This document shows, piece by piece, positions 1 to 8,190 of a stretch of DNA of 44,100 bases; position 1 is the stretch's first letter, and the number at the start of each line of letters is the position of its first letter. The translations under genes and the position numbers were made by a program. The notes below the pieces were generated by a model. That model was given only the letters and a program-made list of their open reading frames with translations, searched no databases and had not been told where the DNA came from. Source of the stretch: DATCLS01 sp035265325 (GTDB taxonomy: Bacteria; Actinomycetota; Acidimicrobiia; Acidimicrobiales; VFJN01); the NCBI GenBank assembly GCA_035265325.1, contig DATFOS010000218.1:1-44100 (forward strand), read 5' to 3'.

Positions 1-1
1 C

Positions 2-700
2 ACGTCCCGGGTGCTCGACGCCATCGGCGGCGAGGACGTGACCTCCGGGCGGGCGATCATCGCCGTCCAGGGGCCCGAGGCCCGGTCGAAGCTGGCCACC
101 GTCGCCCCCGAGGCGGCCGCCGTGGAGCGGCGCCGAGTGGCCGAGGTAGAGGTCCTCGGCGTGCCGTGCGTCGTCGCCGGCACCGGCTACACCGGCGAGG
201 ACGGAGTCGAGCTCGCCGTCCCGGCGCACCACGCCGCCGCCGTGTGGCGGGCGGTGACCGGCGTCGGTGTCCAGCCGGCCGGGCTCGGCGCCCGGGACAC
301 GCTCCGCCTCGAGATGGGCCTGCCGCTCCACGGCCAGGAGCTGGGCCCGGGCATCACGCCGCTGCAGGCCGGGCTGGGCTGGGTGGTGGCCTGGGGAAAG
401 GGCGACTTCCGGGGCCGCGCTGCGCTCGAAGCCGAGCGGGAGAAGGGCGTGGCCCGCAAGCTGCGGGGCCTCGTCGTCGAGGGGCGGCGGCCGCCGCGGG
501 CGCACCAGCCGGTCCTGCTCGACGGCGAGCACGTCGGGGAGACCACCAGCGGCAACTTCTCGCCGTCGCTCGGGGTGGGCATCGCCCTCGCGTTCCTCCC
601 GCCCGACGTGGCGGAGGACGCCGACCTGGCCGTCGACGTGCGAGGCACGCCGGTGCCGGCGCGGCTGGCGAGCCTGCCCTTCTACAGGCCGGCCCGCTGA
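2..700 (+). CDS. gcvT: Aminomethyltransferase, glycine cleavage T protein (3' part)
   Basis: This is the T protein of the glycine cleavage system, which transfers the methylene group from the aminomethyl-lipoyl H protein to tetrahydrofolate and releases ammonia. The frame is open from base 2, so the gene begins left of the window; about 232 C-terminal residues are visible of a usual 360-400. Visible family motifs are GYTGEDGVEL, a GLGARDTLRLEMG helix, a LHGQEL stretch, and the C-terminal barrel with ETTSGNFSPSLGVGIALAFL. It ends with TGA. The P-protein gene lies about 25 kb to the right, so the system is not one operon here. The identification is firm; only the N-terminus is unseen. Confidence 0.93.
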   Translation, partial: TSRVLDAIGGEDVTSGRAIIAVQGPEARSKLATVAPEAAAVERRRVAEVEVLGVPCVVAGTGYTGEDGVELAVPAHHAAAVWRAVTGVGVQPAGLGARDTLRLEMGLPLHGQELGPGITPLQAGLGWVVAWGKGDFRGRAALEAEREKGVARKLRGLVVEGRRPPRAHQPVLLDGEHVGETTSGNFSPSLGVGIALAFLPPDVAEDADLAVDVRGTPVPARLASLPFYRPAR

Positions 701-839
701 CGATCCCGTCAGACATGGCCCTGCCCCGGACCGTCGGTGACGCGGCGTAGTCAAGACCGCGTTAATCGACTCCATAGGCCCGGACGCGCTCCTAGCCTGA
801 GGCCCAACCCACCCGTTCCGTCCAAGGGGGTTGTGTGCC

Positions 840-2087
840 ATGACGCTCGCGTCCGTGGTGGAGAAGGTCCTCGGGGAGGACCTCCCTGTCGGGGTCGAGG
901 CCTACGACGGCAGTCACGCCGGCCCGCCCGATGCGACCACCAGGATCGTCATCAGGAACCCGGAAGCGCTCCGCCGTGCGGTCACCGCGCCGGGCGAGTT
1001 GGGCCTGGTCCGGGCCTACGTCGCCGGTGACCTCGATCTCGAGGGCAGCATCTGGGACCTGCTCGCCCTACGCGACCGCTTCCCGAACGTGAGGCTGAGT
1101 CGCGAGGTCGTCGGCGACCTGGTTCGGGCGCTCGGGGGCTGGCACCGGGTGCGCCCGGTCCCGCCGCCGCCGGAGGAGGTCGTGCTGCGCGGCCGTCGCC
1201 ACAGCAAGGCCCGCGACGCCGCCGCCATCAGCCACCACTACGACGTCTCGAACAGCTTCTACCGGGCCGTGCTCGGCCCCAGCTGGACCTACTCGTGCGC
1301 CGTCTTCCACGAGCCCAACCAGTCGCTGGAGGACGCCCAGGCCAACAAGTACGAGCTGATCTGCCAGAAGCTGGGCCTCCGGCCGGGCATGCGACTGCTC
1401 GACGTCGGCTGCGGCTGGGGCGGCATGGTCATGCACGCCGCTCAGCACCACGGCGTCCGCGCCATCGGCGTGACGATCTCGAAGCAGCAGGCCGAGATGG
1501 CCGAGAAGCGCGTGGCCGAGGCCGGCCTGGCCCGGTCCGTCGAGATCCGCCTGCAGGACTACCGCGACGTCCACGACGGCCCGTTCGACGCCATCAGCTC
1601 GATCGGCATGTTCGAGCACGTCGGCGAGGCACGGCTCATCGAGTACTTCACGACGCTGCGGTCCCTGGTGGCGCCCCACGGCCGCGTGCTGAACCACGCC
1701 ATCAGCCGCCCCCAGGACCAGCGGGCTCGGCTGCCGCGGCGCAGCTTCATCCAGCGCTACGTCTTCCCCGACGGCGAGCTGCACGAGGTCGGCAAGGTCG
1801 TCACGCAGGTCCAGTCGGCGGGGTTCGAGGTCCGGCACGCCGAGAGCCTGCGCGAGCACTACGCCCTCACGCTCCGGCGCTGGGTCGACAATCTCGAGGC
1901 CAACTGGGACGACGCCGTCGCCGAGGCGGGCGAGGGTCGCGCCCGGGTGTGGCGGCTGTACATGGCCGGCTCAGCGGTCAACTTCGAGGCCAACCGCAAC
2001 CAGGTGCACCAGGTGCTGGGCGTGGCGACGCCGGAGTCCGGCGACGCCCGCATGCCGCTCCGGCCCCGCTACGACCCCATCATCTGA
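840..2087 (+). CDS. cfa: Cyclopropane-fatty-acyl-phospholipid synthase family methyltransferase
   Basis: This is an S-adenosylmethionine-dependent methyltransferase of the CfaS family, which adds a methylene or methyl group across double bonds of membrane lipid acyl chains. The 415-residue protein has the N-terminal part of the family (residues 1-125), the SHHYDVSNSFY motif at about 131-141, and the SAM-binding LLDVGCGWGG motif at 187-195. The downstream SSIGMFEHVG motif is typical. I chose the ATG at 840 because AAGGGGG lies 9 bases upstream at 824-830; an in-frame TTG at 831 overlaps that site. A TAGCCT box at 793-798 could be its -10. Cyclopropane synthase and mycolic/tuberculostearic-type methylation cannot be told apart from sequence alone. 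Confidence 0.9.
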   Translation: MTLASVVEKVLGEDLPVGVEAYDGSHAGPPDATTRIVIRNPEALRRAVTAPGELGLVRAYVAGDLDLEGSIWDLLALRDRFPNVRLSREVVGDLVRALGGWHRVRPVPPPPEEVVLRGRRHSKARDAAAISHHYDVSNSFYRAVLGPSWTYSCAVFHEPNQSLEDAQANKYELICQKLGLRPGMRLLDVGCGWGGMVMHAAQHHGVRAIGVTISKQQAEMAEKRVAEAGLARSVEIRLQDYRDVHDGPFDAISSIGMFEHVGEARLIEYFTTLRSLVAPHGRVLNHAISRPQDQRARLPRRSFIQRYVFPDGELHEVGKVVTQVQSAGFEVRHAESLREHYALTLRRWVDNLEANWDDAVAEAGEGRARVWRLYMAGSAVNFEANRNQVHQVLGVATPESGDARMPLRPRYDPII

Positions 2088-2090
2088 CCG

Positions 2091-2543
2091 TCACGCCAGC
2101 TGGCGGGCGATGGTCCCCGTGTCGTAGTAGACGCGTGCGCCCGTCAACCGGTCCTCGGCGAACGTGAAGATCACCGCGGTGCGGCAGCGGAAGCCCCTGC
2201 CGGTGGCCTCGACGTCGCCGGGGCCGGAGCCGAGGTGCGTGCCCGACATCCAGAGCTCGGCCACGACGGCGTCGTCGGCGTGGTGCAGCGCAGCGATCTC
2301 CATCGTCAGGTCGGGGAATATGTGGTACATCGTGGCGAACCAGGACCGCACCTCGTCCGGGCCGTCGTAGACGCGGGCGTTGCCCAGCAGCTCGTAGCGC
2401 GGGTGCTCGAAACAGTCCACCGCGGTATCGACGTCGTGCGTGTTCTGGGCCTCGAGCAGGCGCACGAGGACGGCCTCACGGCGCTCGTCCCACCGGCGGC
2501 CGATGCGGGTGACGGCCTGGGGCCGCGGCTCGGAGCTGGGCAC
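2091..2543 (-). CDS. SnoaL-like / NTF2-like fold protein
   Basis: This 150-residue protein has the features of the SnoaL/NTF2-like alpha+beta cone superfamily: an N-terminal helix, a YDGPDEVRSWF segment, a FPDLTMEI strand, and an ELWMSGTH strand in the middle of the sheet. Members include small-molecule isomerases, hydrolases and ligand-binding proteins, so the reaction cannot be named. The GTG start at 2543 lies 20 bases after the stop of the class II aldolase on the same strand, with GAGGA four bases before it, so the two genes are probably cotranscribed. The long reading frame continuing upstream of this start is a shadow of the neighbouring genes. Confidence 0.8.
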   Translation of the reverse strand: MPSSEPRPQAVTRIGRRWDERREAVLVRLLEAQNTHDVDTAVDCFEHPRYELLGNARVYDGPDEVRSWFATMYHIFPDLTMEIAALHHADDAVVAELWMSGTHLGSGPGDVEATGRGFRCRTAVIFTFAEDRLTGARVYYDTGTIARQLA

Positions 2544-2563
2544 GGTGTCCTCGGTCGGCGTGG

Positions 2564-3325
2564 TCAGTCGAGCAGGTCGGGTTGCTCGGCGACGATCTTG
2601 TCGTACAGGGGCTGGAAGCTGAACCACCCGGCGAACGGGCTGCCGACCTGCTTGCACGTCAGGGCGGCGTACTCGTCGTCGATGAGCACCGGCTCGCCGG
2701 CGGCCTCGGCCATGAGCTGGACGTGGCAGCTGCGCTCCATCGTGATGTACCACCAGGCCGCCTCGTCGACCGTCTGGCCGACCGTGAGCAGGCCGTGGTT
2801 GCGCAGGATCGCGGCCTTCCCGCCGCCGAGGGCGTGGGCGATGCGCTTGCCCTCCTCGACGTCGTTCACGACGCCGGTGAAGTCGTCGAACACGGCGTGG
2901 TCGCCGTAGAACGCGCACGAGTCCTGCGTGATCGGGAGGAGCGGGCGGCCCAGCGTCGAGAACGCCCGGCCATGGGGGGAGTGCGTGTGGGCGGCGGCCT
3001 TCACGTCGGGCCGGGCCTCGTGGACCTGGCTGTGGATGGCGAAGGCGGCCTGGTTCAGCGGCCAGTCGCCCTGGACCACGGTGCCGTTCCGGTCGACGGC
3101 GATGAGGTCGGAAGCGCAGACGAGCCCGAAGCTGAGGCCGAAGGGGTTGACCCAGAACAGCTCGGGGTCCTCGGGGTCGCGGCCGGTGACGTGGCCGGCG
3201 ACGCCCTCGTTGAAGCCGAACCGGTCGAAGAGGCGGAAGGCGGCGGCCATCCGCTGCTTCATGTGCGTCCGCTCTGCGTCCGGCGAGTCGAACATCGGGT
3301 AGTGGTGCCGTCGGCGACTGGACAT
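2564..3325 (-). CDS. Class II aldolase/adducin family protein
   Basis: This 253-residue protein belongs to the zinc-dependent class II aldolase/adducin family, which includes fuculose-phosphate and ribulose-phosphate aldolases/epimerases as well as many uncharacterised members. The metal-binding histidines are visible in HTHSPHGRAF (His113 and His115) and in NHGLLTVG (His177). The length fits the family. The ATG at 3325 has a GGGGGGA ribosome site about eight bases upstream. It is followed closely by the SnoaL-like gene. A minus-strand TACACT box at 3387-3382 and two CCGTACG repeats lie just upstream and may control it. The substrate is unknown. Confidence 0.87.
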   Translation of the reverse strand: MSSRRRHHYPMFDSPDAERTHMKQRMAAAFRLFDRFGFNEGVAGHVTGRDPEDPELFWVNPFGLSFGLVCASDLIAVDRNGTVVQGDWPLNQAAFAIHSQVHEARPDVKAAAHTHSPHGRAFSTLGRPLLPITQDSCAFYGDHAVFDDFTGVVNDVEEGKRIAHALGGGKAAILRNHGLLTVGQTVDEAAWWYITMERSCHVQLMAEAAGEPVLIDDEYAALTCKQVGSPFAGWFSFQPLYDKIVAEQPDLLD

Positions 3326-3344
3326 GGCGCATCCCCCCGGAGAG

Positions 3345-3387
3345 CCGTACGTGGTCGTGACATGGCCGTACGGCAGCTTCGAGTGTA
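3345..3387 (-). promoter_or_regulatory. Candidate promoter and paired CCGTACG operator upstream of the aldolase
   Basis: On the minus strand a TACACT hexamer (3387-3382) fits a -10 box. Just downstream are two copies of CCGTACG, at 3345-3351 and 3366-3372, whose starts are 21 bp apart, i.e. two helical turns. This arrangement suits a repressor binding one face of the DNA near the transcription start. No convincing -35 box is seen. Confidence 0.35.
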
Positions 3388-3397
3388 GGGGAGTGAT

Positions 3398-3420
3398 GCC
3401 GCCGGCCCTTGTCCGGCGGC
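3398..3420 (-). terminator. Hairpin downstream of the carboxylesterase
   Basis: A perfect 8-bp inverted repeat (GCCGCCGG / CCGGCGGC) with a 7-base loop lies 46-68 bases after the esterase stop. There is no T-run, as is common in high-GC actinobacteria. It separates the esterase transcript from the aldolase promoter. Confidence 0.45.
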
Positions 3421-3465
3421 GGGCCGATGCGGGCGTTCGCCCGGGACGCCCGCCCGGCCGGGACC

Positions 3466-5043
3466 TCAGACGGCGCCGGGGACGCCCGGGGCCGCCGGGG
3501 TGGCGCCGTCCGGGCGCTCGCTGCCGTCGATCTCGTCCCACAGCCGGCGCAGCTCGCCGTCGGGGTCGTCGACGTTCGTGGGGGAGCGGTCCAGCACCAC
3601 GGTGGACCGGGTGGCGAGGTCGTACGCCGGCCAGGACAGGCCCTCGTGGCCGGGGTCGCCGGTGCGGGCGACCTTCGTCCAGGCCAGGACCGACGTCGCC
3701 GAGATCGCGTGGGCACCCTCGTCGAGGCCGCCGATGAGGACGTCGACGCCGGTGCGCGACAGGTTCCCCAGCACGAACGGCACCTCGACGGCGTGGCAGG
3801 CGCCGAGCAGGCCGCCGAACGCCGTGGAGCCCAGGTCCCAGCGGTACATCGACACCCGGGGGGCGTGGGGGAGCTGGGCCTCGGCGAGGCGGATGGCCGG
3901 CACCCGGAACACCCGGTCCGTCATCACCGCGCATACGAGGCCGTCGACGTCGGCCGTCGGACGGGCGGCCCGGTAGGCGTCCAGCACGTCGGACACCCGG
4001 TCCTCGCCCACGACCGTGCCGAGGCGGCGGCGGGCCCGGGCCTCGTCGAGCGGGCCGGTCTGGCGGATCCGCAGGTGGAAGAGGTTCCACTCGTCGGCGT
4101 TCGTGCCGATGACCAGCGGCTTGCCGGCGGCACTGCCGGCCCTGATGCCGGTGAGCGGGTGGCCGTCGAGCAACGAACCGTCGACCGTCGGCTGGAACGC
4201 GAGGATGCCGCCCGCCGCCCGGACCACCGGCGCCTCGCCGCGCAGGATCTCGGTCTCGACCACGCCCTGGACCCGCAGCACCTCGTCCACCGGCAGGCCG
4301 AGGAGGCCCTCGAGCCCACCGGGGGAGCCGGGGGAGAGGCGCATCGCGTCCAGGAACTCCCCGGTGACCCACGCGGCGATGTCGGGCCGCTGGACGTTGG
4401 ACGCCGCCCCGCTCTGCAGGATCGCCTTGTGGAACAGCCCGGTCGCCTCCGGCACGGCGAGGAGGGCGCCGATGCTCATCGCGCCGGCGGACTCGCCGAA
4501 GATCGTCACGTTGCCGGGGTCGCCGCCGAACGCCGCCACGTTGTCCTGCACCCAGCGCAGGGCGGCGATCTGGTCCCGCAGGCCGTTGGCGCCCGAGCCG
4601 GCCAGCGCCGCGTCGAGGTGGCCGAGTTCGAGGAAGCCGAGGGCGCCGAGGCGGTAGTTGATGGACACGACGACGACGTCGCCGCCCCGGACCAGGTTCG
4701 AGCCGTCGTACCAGGGGACGTGGCCGGAGCCGGATACGAACCCGCCGCCGTGGACCCACACCATGACCGGCCGGGCGCCGTCGTCGAGGGCGGGGGTGAA
4801 CACATTGAGGACCAGGCAGTCCTCCTCGCCCGGGACGTCCTGCCCGCCGATCATCGACTCGAGGGGCGCCTTGTTCTGCGGCGCCATCGGCCCGAACCTC
4901 GTGGCCTCGCGCACGCCGGCCCAGGGCTCGACCGGCTCGGGTGGCCGGAACCGCTCGGCCCGGGCGAACGGCACCGCCCGGAACTGGAGGACGCCGCCCC
5001 GCTCGACACCCTGGACCTTCCCCGCAGTCGTGGCAACGATCAC
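3466..5043 (-). CDS. Type B carboxylesterase (para-nitrobenzyl esterase family)
   Basis: This 525-residue alpha/beta hydrolase belongs to the carboxylesterase type B family, which cleaves carboxylic esters of broad substrate range. The oxyanion-hole motif HGGGF is at about 98-102 and the nucleophile is Ser185 in FGESAGAMS. The acidic residue lies in the GTNADEWNLF region and the catalytic histidine in GACHAVEVPFVLGN. There is no signal peptide, so it is likely cytoplasmic. The GTG at 5043 is chosen because the conserved N-terminus follows it directly; no clear ribosome site precedes it. The specificity is not predictable. Confidence 0.92.
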   Translation of the reverse strand: MIVATTAGKVQGVERGGVLQFRAVPFARAERFRPPEPVEPWAGVREATRFGPMAPQNKAPLESMIGGQDVPGEEDCLVLNVFTPALDDGARPVMVWVHGGGFVSGSGHVPWYDGSNLVRGGDVVVVSINYRLGALGFLELGHLDAALAGSGANGLRDQIAALRWVQDNVAAFGGDPGNVTIFGESAGAMSIGALLAVPEATGLFHKAILQSGAASNVQRPDIAAWVTGEFLDAMRLSPGSPGGLEGLLGLPVDEVLRVQGVVETEILRGEAPVVRAAGGILAFQPTVDGSLLDGHPLTGIRAGSAAGKPLVIGTNADEWNLFHLRIRQTGPLDEARARRRLGTVVGEDRVSDVLDAYRAARPTADVDGLVCAVMTDRVFRVPAIRLAEAQLPHAPRVSMYRWDLGSTAFGGLLGACHAVEVPFVLGNLSRTGVDVLIGGLDEGAHAISATSVLAWTKVARTGDPGHEGLSWPAYDLATRSTVVLDRSPTNVDDPDGELRRLWDEIDGSERPDGATPAAPGVPGAV

Positions 5044-5404
5044 CCGGAAACCCTACCGAGGCCCTTGACCCTCGGGTCAGTCGCCACGGCTCTCCGGGCC
5101 GCGTCCATCGCAGGGGCACGAGCACCGGGGGCGAAGCCGATCGACTGCGTGATCGCGGTCGCCGCCGGGGCGTCGGGGCTCGTGGTCCTGCACGACGACG
5201 ACGACTTCGACGGCAACGAGCAGGTGACCGGGCCGCGGACGGGCCTGCAGGCAAGTGCAGCGACAGCTGCCTCCCGCGCGAGCCGACGTCTGCGTCCCGT
5301 CGGACGGGTAGGCCGGGACCGTGACGGCGAGCGGCTCCAGGAGGTCGGCGACGCAGGCGGCCCGGCTCGAGCGGCGCAACGCCGCCCTCGCGCGGCGGGC
5401 GTCG
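5044..5404. other. Intergenic region between divergent esterase and exonuclease genes
   Basis: This stretch separates two divergently transcribed genes and should hold both promoters. The last part (5321-5404) is open in frame with the exonuclease from a GTG at 5321, but its translation is an Arg/Ala-rich tail unlike the family. I see no RNA gene, strong -10/-35 pair or conserved repeat. Confidence 0.4.
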
Positions 5405-6265
5405 ATGTCGCCCACCGGGCCGGCCCCCGATCGCCTGCGGGTGGCGACGTGGAACCTGAACTCCCTCCGAGCGAGGCTCGGCGCCGTCGGCCGGTTCCTG
5501 GAGCGGGCCTCCCCGGACGTGCTCTGCCTCCAGGAAACCAAGACCGCGCAGCTGTCCGATCTAGCCGTCTCGACGTTCGAGCGGCACGGCTACACCGCCG
5601 TCCACGTCGGAGGGCGGGCGTACAACGGCGTGGCGGTGGTGGCGCGCCATCCCATCACGAACGTCCAGGCCTCCGGTGACCTCGGTGACACGTACCTCGA
5701 CGGCGAGCCACGGATCATCGCGTGCCTGGTCGAGACACCCGTGCCGGTGCGGGTCGCCTCCGTGTACGTGCCGCACGGTCGTGCCGTCGACCACTGGCAC
5801 TACGACTACAAGCTGGGCTTCCTCGACGCCCTCGCCGAGCGGGCCCGGCAGTGGCTGCTCGACGATGCGCCCCTGCTCGTCGCCGGCGACGTCAACGTGG
5901 CGCCGACCGACAGCGACGTGTTCCACCCGGATGCGTTCGTGGGTTCGGTCTACGTGACGCCGCGGGCGCGGGACGCGCTCGCCCGGGTGCTCGACACCGG
6001 CCTCATCGATGTCGACGTCGCCCGGTGGGGCCCGCGCGCCCGGCGGTTCACCTGGTGGAACCTCGGTGTCGGGTACGCGCGCAACCTGGGCATGCGGCTC
6101 GACGTCATCGCTGCCGACCGGGCACTGGCGGCCCGGCTCGACACGACGTGGATCGACCACGTGGAGCGATCGACGCCTCCTCCCTCCGATCACGCTGCGC
6201 TGGTCGCGGACTTCCATCGCACCGATCGCCCGACCCACGGTGCCGGCGCAGGCCGGCCAGGGTGA
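5405..6265 (+). CDS. xthA: Exodeoxyribonuclease III family AP endonuclease
   Basis: This is a base-excision-repair nuclease of the exonuclease III/APE1 family, which cuts DNA at abasic sites and removes 3' blocking groups. Over 286 residues the family signatures appear in order: RVATWNLNSLRARL at 12-25, CLQETK with the metal-binding Glu44, LLVAGDVNVAPTDSDV in the centre, a LRLDVIAADR-like segment (here MRLDVIAADR), and the C-terminal SDHAALVADF with the catalytic Asp-His pair. The ATG at 5405 places the first conserved strand near the N-terminus as in the family; an in-frame GTG at 5321 would add 28 atypical residues. It ends with TGA, convergent with the next gene. Confidence 0.9.
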   Translation: MSPTGPAPDRLRVATWNLNSLRARLGAVGRFLERASPDVLCLQETKTAQLSDLAVSTFERHGYTAVHVGGRAYNGVAVVARHPITNVQASGDLGDTYLDGEPRIIACLVETPVPVRVASVYVPHGRAVDHWHYDYKLGFLDALAERARQWLLDDAPLLVAGDVNVAPTDSDVFHPDAFVGSVYVTPRARDALARVLDTGLIDVDVARWGPRARRFTWWNLGVGYARNLGMRLDVIAADRALAARLDTTWIDHVERSTPPPSDHAALVADFHRTDRPTHGAGAGRPG

Positions 6266-6296
6266 TGGCCCTGTTACGGCCAGAGGGCGGCCGGGC

Positions 6297-6569
6297 TCAT
6301 CGGGCCCCTCCCCGGCGGGCGGCGGGCGCCGGGGCGATCCGGGCCCACACGAACAGCACGATAAGCGCGCCCACCAGCGAGCCGATCAGCCCGCTCGGGC
6401 GCAGGGCCAGGCCGTCACCGGCGAGGATGCTGGCCAGGAGGCCGCCCACGAACGAGCCGACGAGCCCGGCCACCAGCGTGCGGCCGTCGGGGCGCGTCCC
6501 CAGGCCAAGGATGATCTGGGCCACCCACCCGACGATGAACCCGAACGCGAGCAACGCGAGTAAGAGCAC
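6297..6569 (-). CDS. GlsB/YeaQ/YmgE-type small membrane protein
   Basis: This 90-residue protein consists almost wholly of three hydrophobic segments separated by short glycine-rich turns (LLLALLAFGFIVGWVAQ, then LVAGLVGSFVGGLLASILAG, then GLIGSLVGALIVLFVW). This is the pattern of the transglycosylase-associated protein family, which is linked to stress responses but has no established biochemical role. The GTG start at 6569 puts the first membrane segment at the N-terminus. It lies in a run of small minus-strand membrane-protein genes. Confidence 0.8.
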   Translation of the reverse strand: MLLLALLAFGFIVGWVAQIILGLGTRPDGRTLVAGLVGSFVGGLLASILAGDGLALRPSGLIGSLVGALIVLFVWARIAPAPAARRGGAR

Positions 6570-6691
6570 GCGATCACGGTGACCCGCCGGGCGGGGAGGC
6601 GCACCACCCGATCCGGGTGGTGCCGGTCCGCAGGAGGCCGCGGCCGCCGTGGCTCGCCGTTGCGACGTAACGCGAGATCGGGGCAGCTGGG

Positions 6692-7366
6692 TCAACTCGT
6701 GACCGCGGAGGCAAGGAGCCCGAGCGAGTTCGTCGACGCGTGGGCGACGATCGGCGCCAGGGTGCTGCCGCTCCGCACCCGCAGCGCGCAGAAGAACAGC
6801 CCGCCGGCGGCGGTGAAGAGCACCGCCGCCGCGACCGCGACGGCGCGGGCCGCTGGGTCGTCGGCGACGTCGTTGGCGTCGAGCAGCCCCAGCGTCGGCC
6901 GGACGTGCCAGAGGCCGAACACCGCGCTGGAGGCCAGCGCCGCCCGCACCCGGCCGGAGGTGGGGGCGAGCGCACCGAACAGCGCGCCGCGGAAGGCGAC
7001 CTCCTCGAACAGCACGGTGCCGAGCGGGATCCGGACGAGCGCGTGGTAGGCGACCGCACCCGGCGACAGGCGCTGCACACGGGCGTCGTCCAGGAGCGGG
7101 TGCAGCGCGGGGACCGCCCACGCGACGGCGAGCGCCCCCGCGACGACCGCCGCGACCGCACCACCCCAGCGGGCGCCCGCCCACAGGCGGTCACGCCGCA
7201 GTCCGAGGTCCGACGCCGACAGCCCGCTCCGGCGGGCGGCGGCCGTCACCGCCGCGGTGGCGGCGAGGTTCAGCGGCACGTACCCGGCGGACGCGCCCGG
7301 GAGCAGGTGGACGAGGTTGTTCCACGCCAGGAGCGCGAGGGAGAGCCCGACCGCGAACCGCCGCAC
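6692..7366 (-). CDS. CPBP-family intramembrane metalloprotease
   Basis: This 224-residue polytopic membrane protein carries the motifs of the CPBP (CAAX protease/bacteriocin-processing, Abi) family: FEEVAFRGALFGAL with the paired glutamates and arginine of motif 1, the FGLWHV motif 2 with its histidine, and a third conserved AHASTNSLGLL helix. Members are glutamate intramembrane proteases that process prenylated proteins or peptides, or act in immunity to bacteriocins. The N-terminus is uncertain: the frame is open up to 7588, but the segment before VRRFAVGL is Arg-rich and not membrane-like, so I place the start at the GTG at 7366. The substrate is unknown. Confidence 0.82.
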   Translation of the reverse strand: MRRFAVGLSLALLAWNNLVHLLPGASAGYVPLNLAATAAVTAAARRSGLSASDLGLRRDRLWAGARWGGAVAAVVAGALAVAWAVPALHPLLDDARVQRLSPGAVAYHALVRIPLGTVLFEEVAFRGALFGALAPTSGRVRAALASSAVFGLWHVRPTLGLLDANDVADDPAARAVAVAAAVLFTAAGGLFFCALRVRSGSTLAPIVAHASTNSLGLLASAVTS

Positions 7367-7469
7367 GCCCTGATCGTCGCGCTGTCGCCGGCGCGCCGCG
7401 GGTGCGTCAGCTCGCCTGAGCAGCGTCGCGGCCTCGCCGGGCAAGCGTGACCGCCATCCGTTCCGATGG

Positions 7470-7676
7470 TCAGCGCCAGTTGACCCGCACGAACAGGTGC
7501 CAGCCCAGCCACAGCCAGGCGGCGACGACGGCGAGCCGTACCCGCCACGGGCGCAGGACCACCGCGAGCGCGTCGCCGAACCTCGCACCGCGCTGCTGAC
7601 GGCGGGCGCGGACGTCGAGTACGACTGCGGCCGCGAGGATGACCACGTACCCGGCGAGCGTGACGAACCGGGTCAT
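7470..7676 (-). CDS. Small two-helix membrane protein of unknown function
   Basis: This 68-residue protein has two predicted membrane helices (FVTLAGYVVILAAAVVL near the N-terminus and LAVVAAWLWLGWHLFV near the C-terminus), joined by a basic cytoplasmic loop rich in Arg and Gln. The ending WLGWHLFVRVNWR is reminiscent of a small family of actinobacterial proteins of unknown function (DUF6186-like, from memory). The ATG overlaps the stop of the upstream gene by four bases (TCAT on the plus strand), so the two are translationally coupled. Confidence 0.7.
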   Translation of the reverse strand: MTRFVTLAGYVVILAAAVVLDVRARRQQRGARFGDALAVVLRPWRVRLAVVAAWLWLGWHLFVRVNWR

Positions 7677-8104
7677 CGCCACACCAGCGTCACCGTCACG
7701 GCGAGCCAGGCCACGAACGCGGCCGCTCGGGCCGCGTGCGAGTCGAGGGCGGCGTTGGTCAGCGAGCTGAGCGTCGGATGGTCGTGGCGCGGATGCTGCA
7801 GGTACGCGGCGAGCTGCCAGGCCGCGGCCAGAGCCGCCAACACCGCCCACCGCGCCATGCCGGTGGGCGCCGGGCGGTCGCGCCGCCCGCCGGCCCGGGT
7901 CCTCGCCACCCCGGCGACACCAGCGGCGGCGAGTCCCGGCAGCACGACGGCAGCCGTCGCGACGGCAGAGAAGGGCGGCCGCCCGACGGCCCACCACGCG
8001 TACGGCGAGATCAGCACCGCCGACACCGCGGCCACGGCCGGGGCGACGGCGCCCGGCCTCGAGCCCGAGCGGTCGCGTCCCGGGTGCTCGGTCATACCGG
8101 TCAT
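7673..8104 (-). CDS. Hypothetical membrane protein
   Basis: This 143-residue protein has about four hydrophobic segments (AVAAVSAVLISPYAWWAV, AVATAAVVLPGLAAAGVAGV, WAVLAALAAAWQLAAYL and AAAFVAWLAVTVTLVW) and no catalytic motif that I recognise. Its stop overlaps the start of the small two-helix protein, suggesting the two function together. A second ATG three codons in (8095) could be the real start. It is transcribed divergently from the GAF/PucR regulator. The function is unknown. Confidence 0.65.
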   Translation of the reverse strand: MTGMTEHPGRDRSGSRPGAVAPAVAAVSAVLISPYAWWAVGRPPFSAVATAAVVLPGLAAAGVAGVARTRAGGRRDRPAPTGMARWAVLAALAAAWQLAAYLQHPRHDHPTLSSLTNAALDSHAARAAAFVAWLAVTVTLVWR

Positions 8105-8165
8105 CCTGCCCCTGCCCGGTGCCGTCCGCGGCGGACCGGAGGCACAGCGTGACGATCCGTACCAC

Positions 8166-8171
8166 TAGCGT
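8166..8171 (+). promoter_or_regulatory. Candidate -10 box for the GAF/PucR regulator gene
   Basis: The hexamer TAGCGT lies 19 bases before the ATG at 8191 and is followed by the GGGGGAG ribosome site at 8179-8185. The same hexamer precedes two other genes in the window (30651 and 42758). No clear -35 element is visible. Confidence 0.35.
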
Positions 8172-8190
8172 TGCCATCGGGGGAGTGGAC

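Noticed and set aside
2564..5254. A single minus-strand frame of about 896 codons across the esterase and aldolase
   Set aside because: Only the last 253 codons give family motifs; the rest is an Arg/Pro-rich out-of-frame reading of the esterase gene.
5321..5404. Upstream GTG start for the exonuclease III gene
   Set aside because: The extra 28 residues are Arg/Ala-rich and absent from the family; the ATG at 5405 puts the first conserved strand in the usual place.
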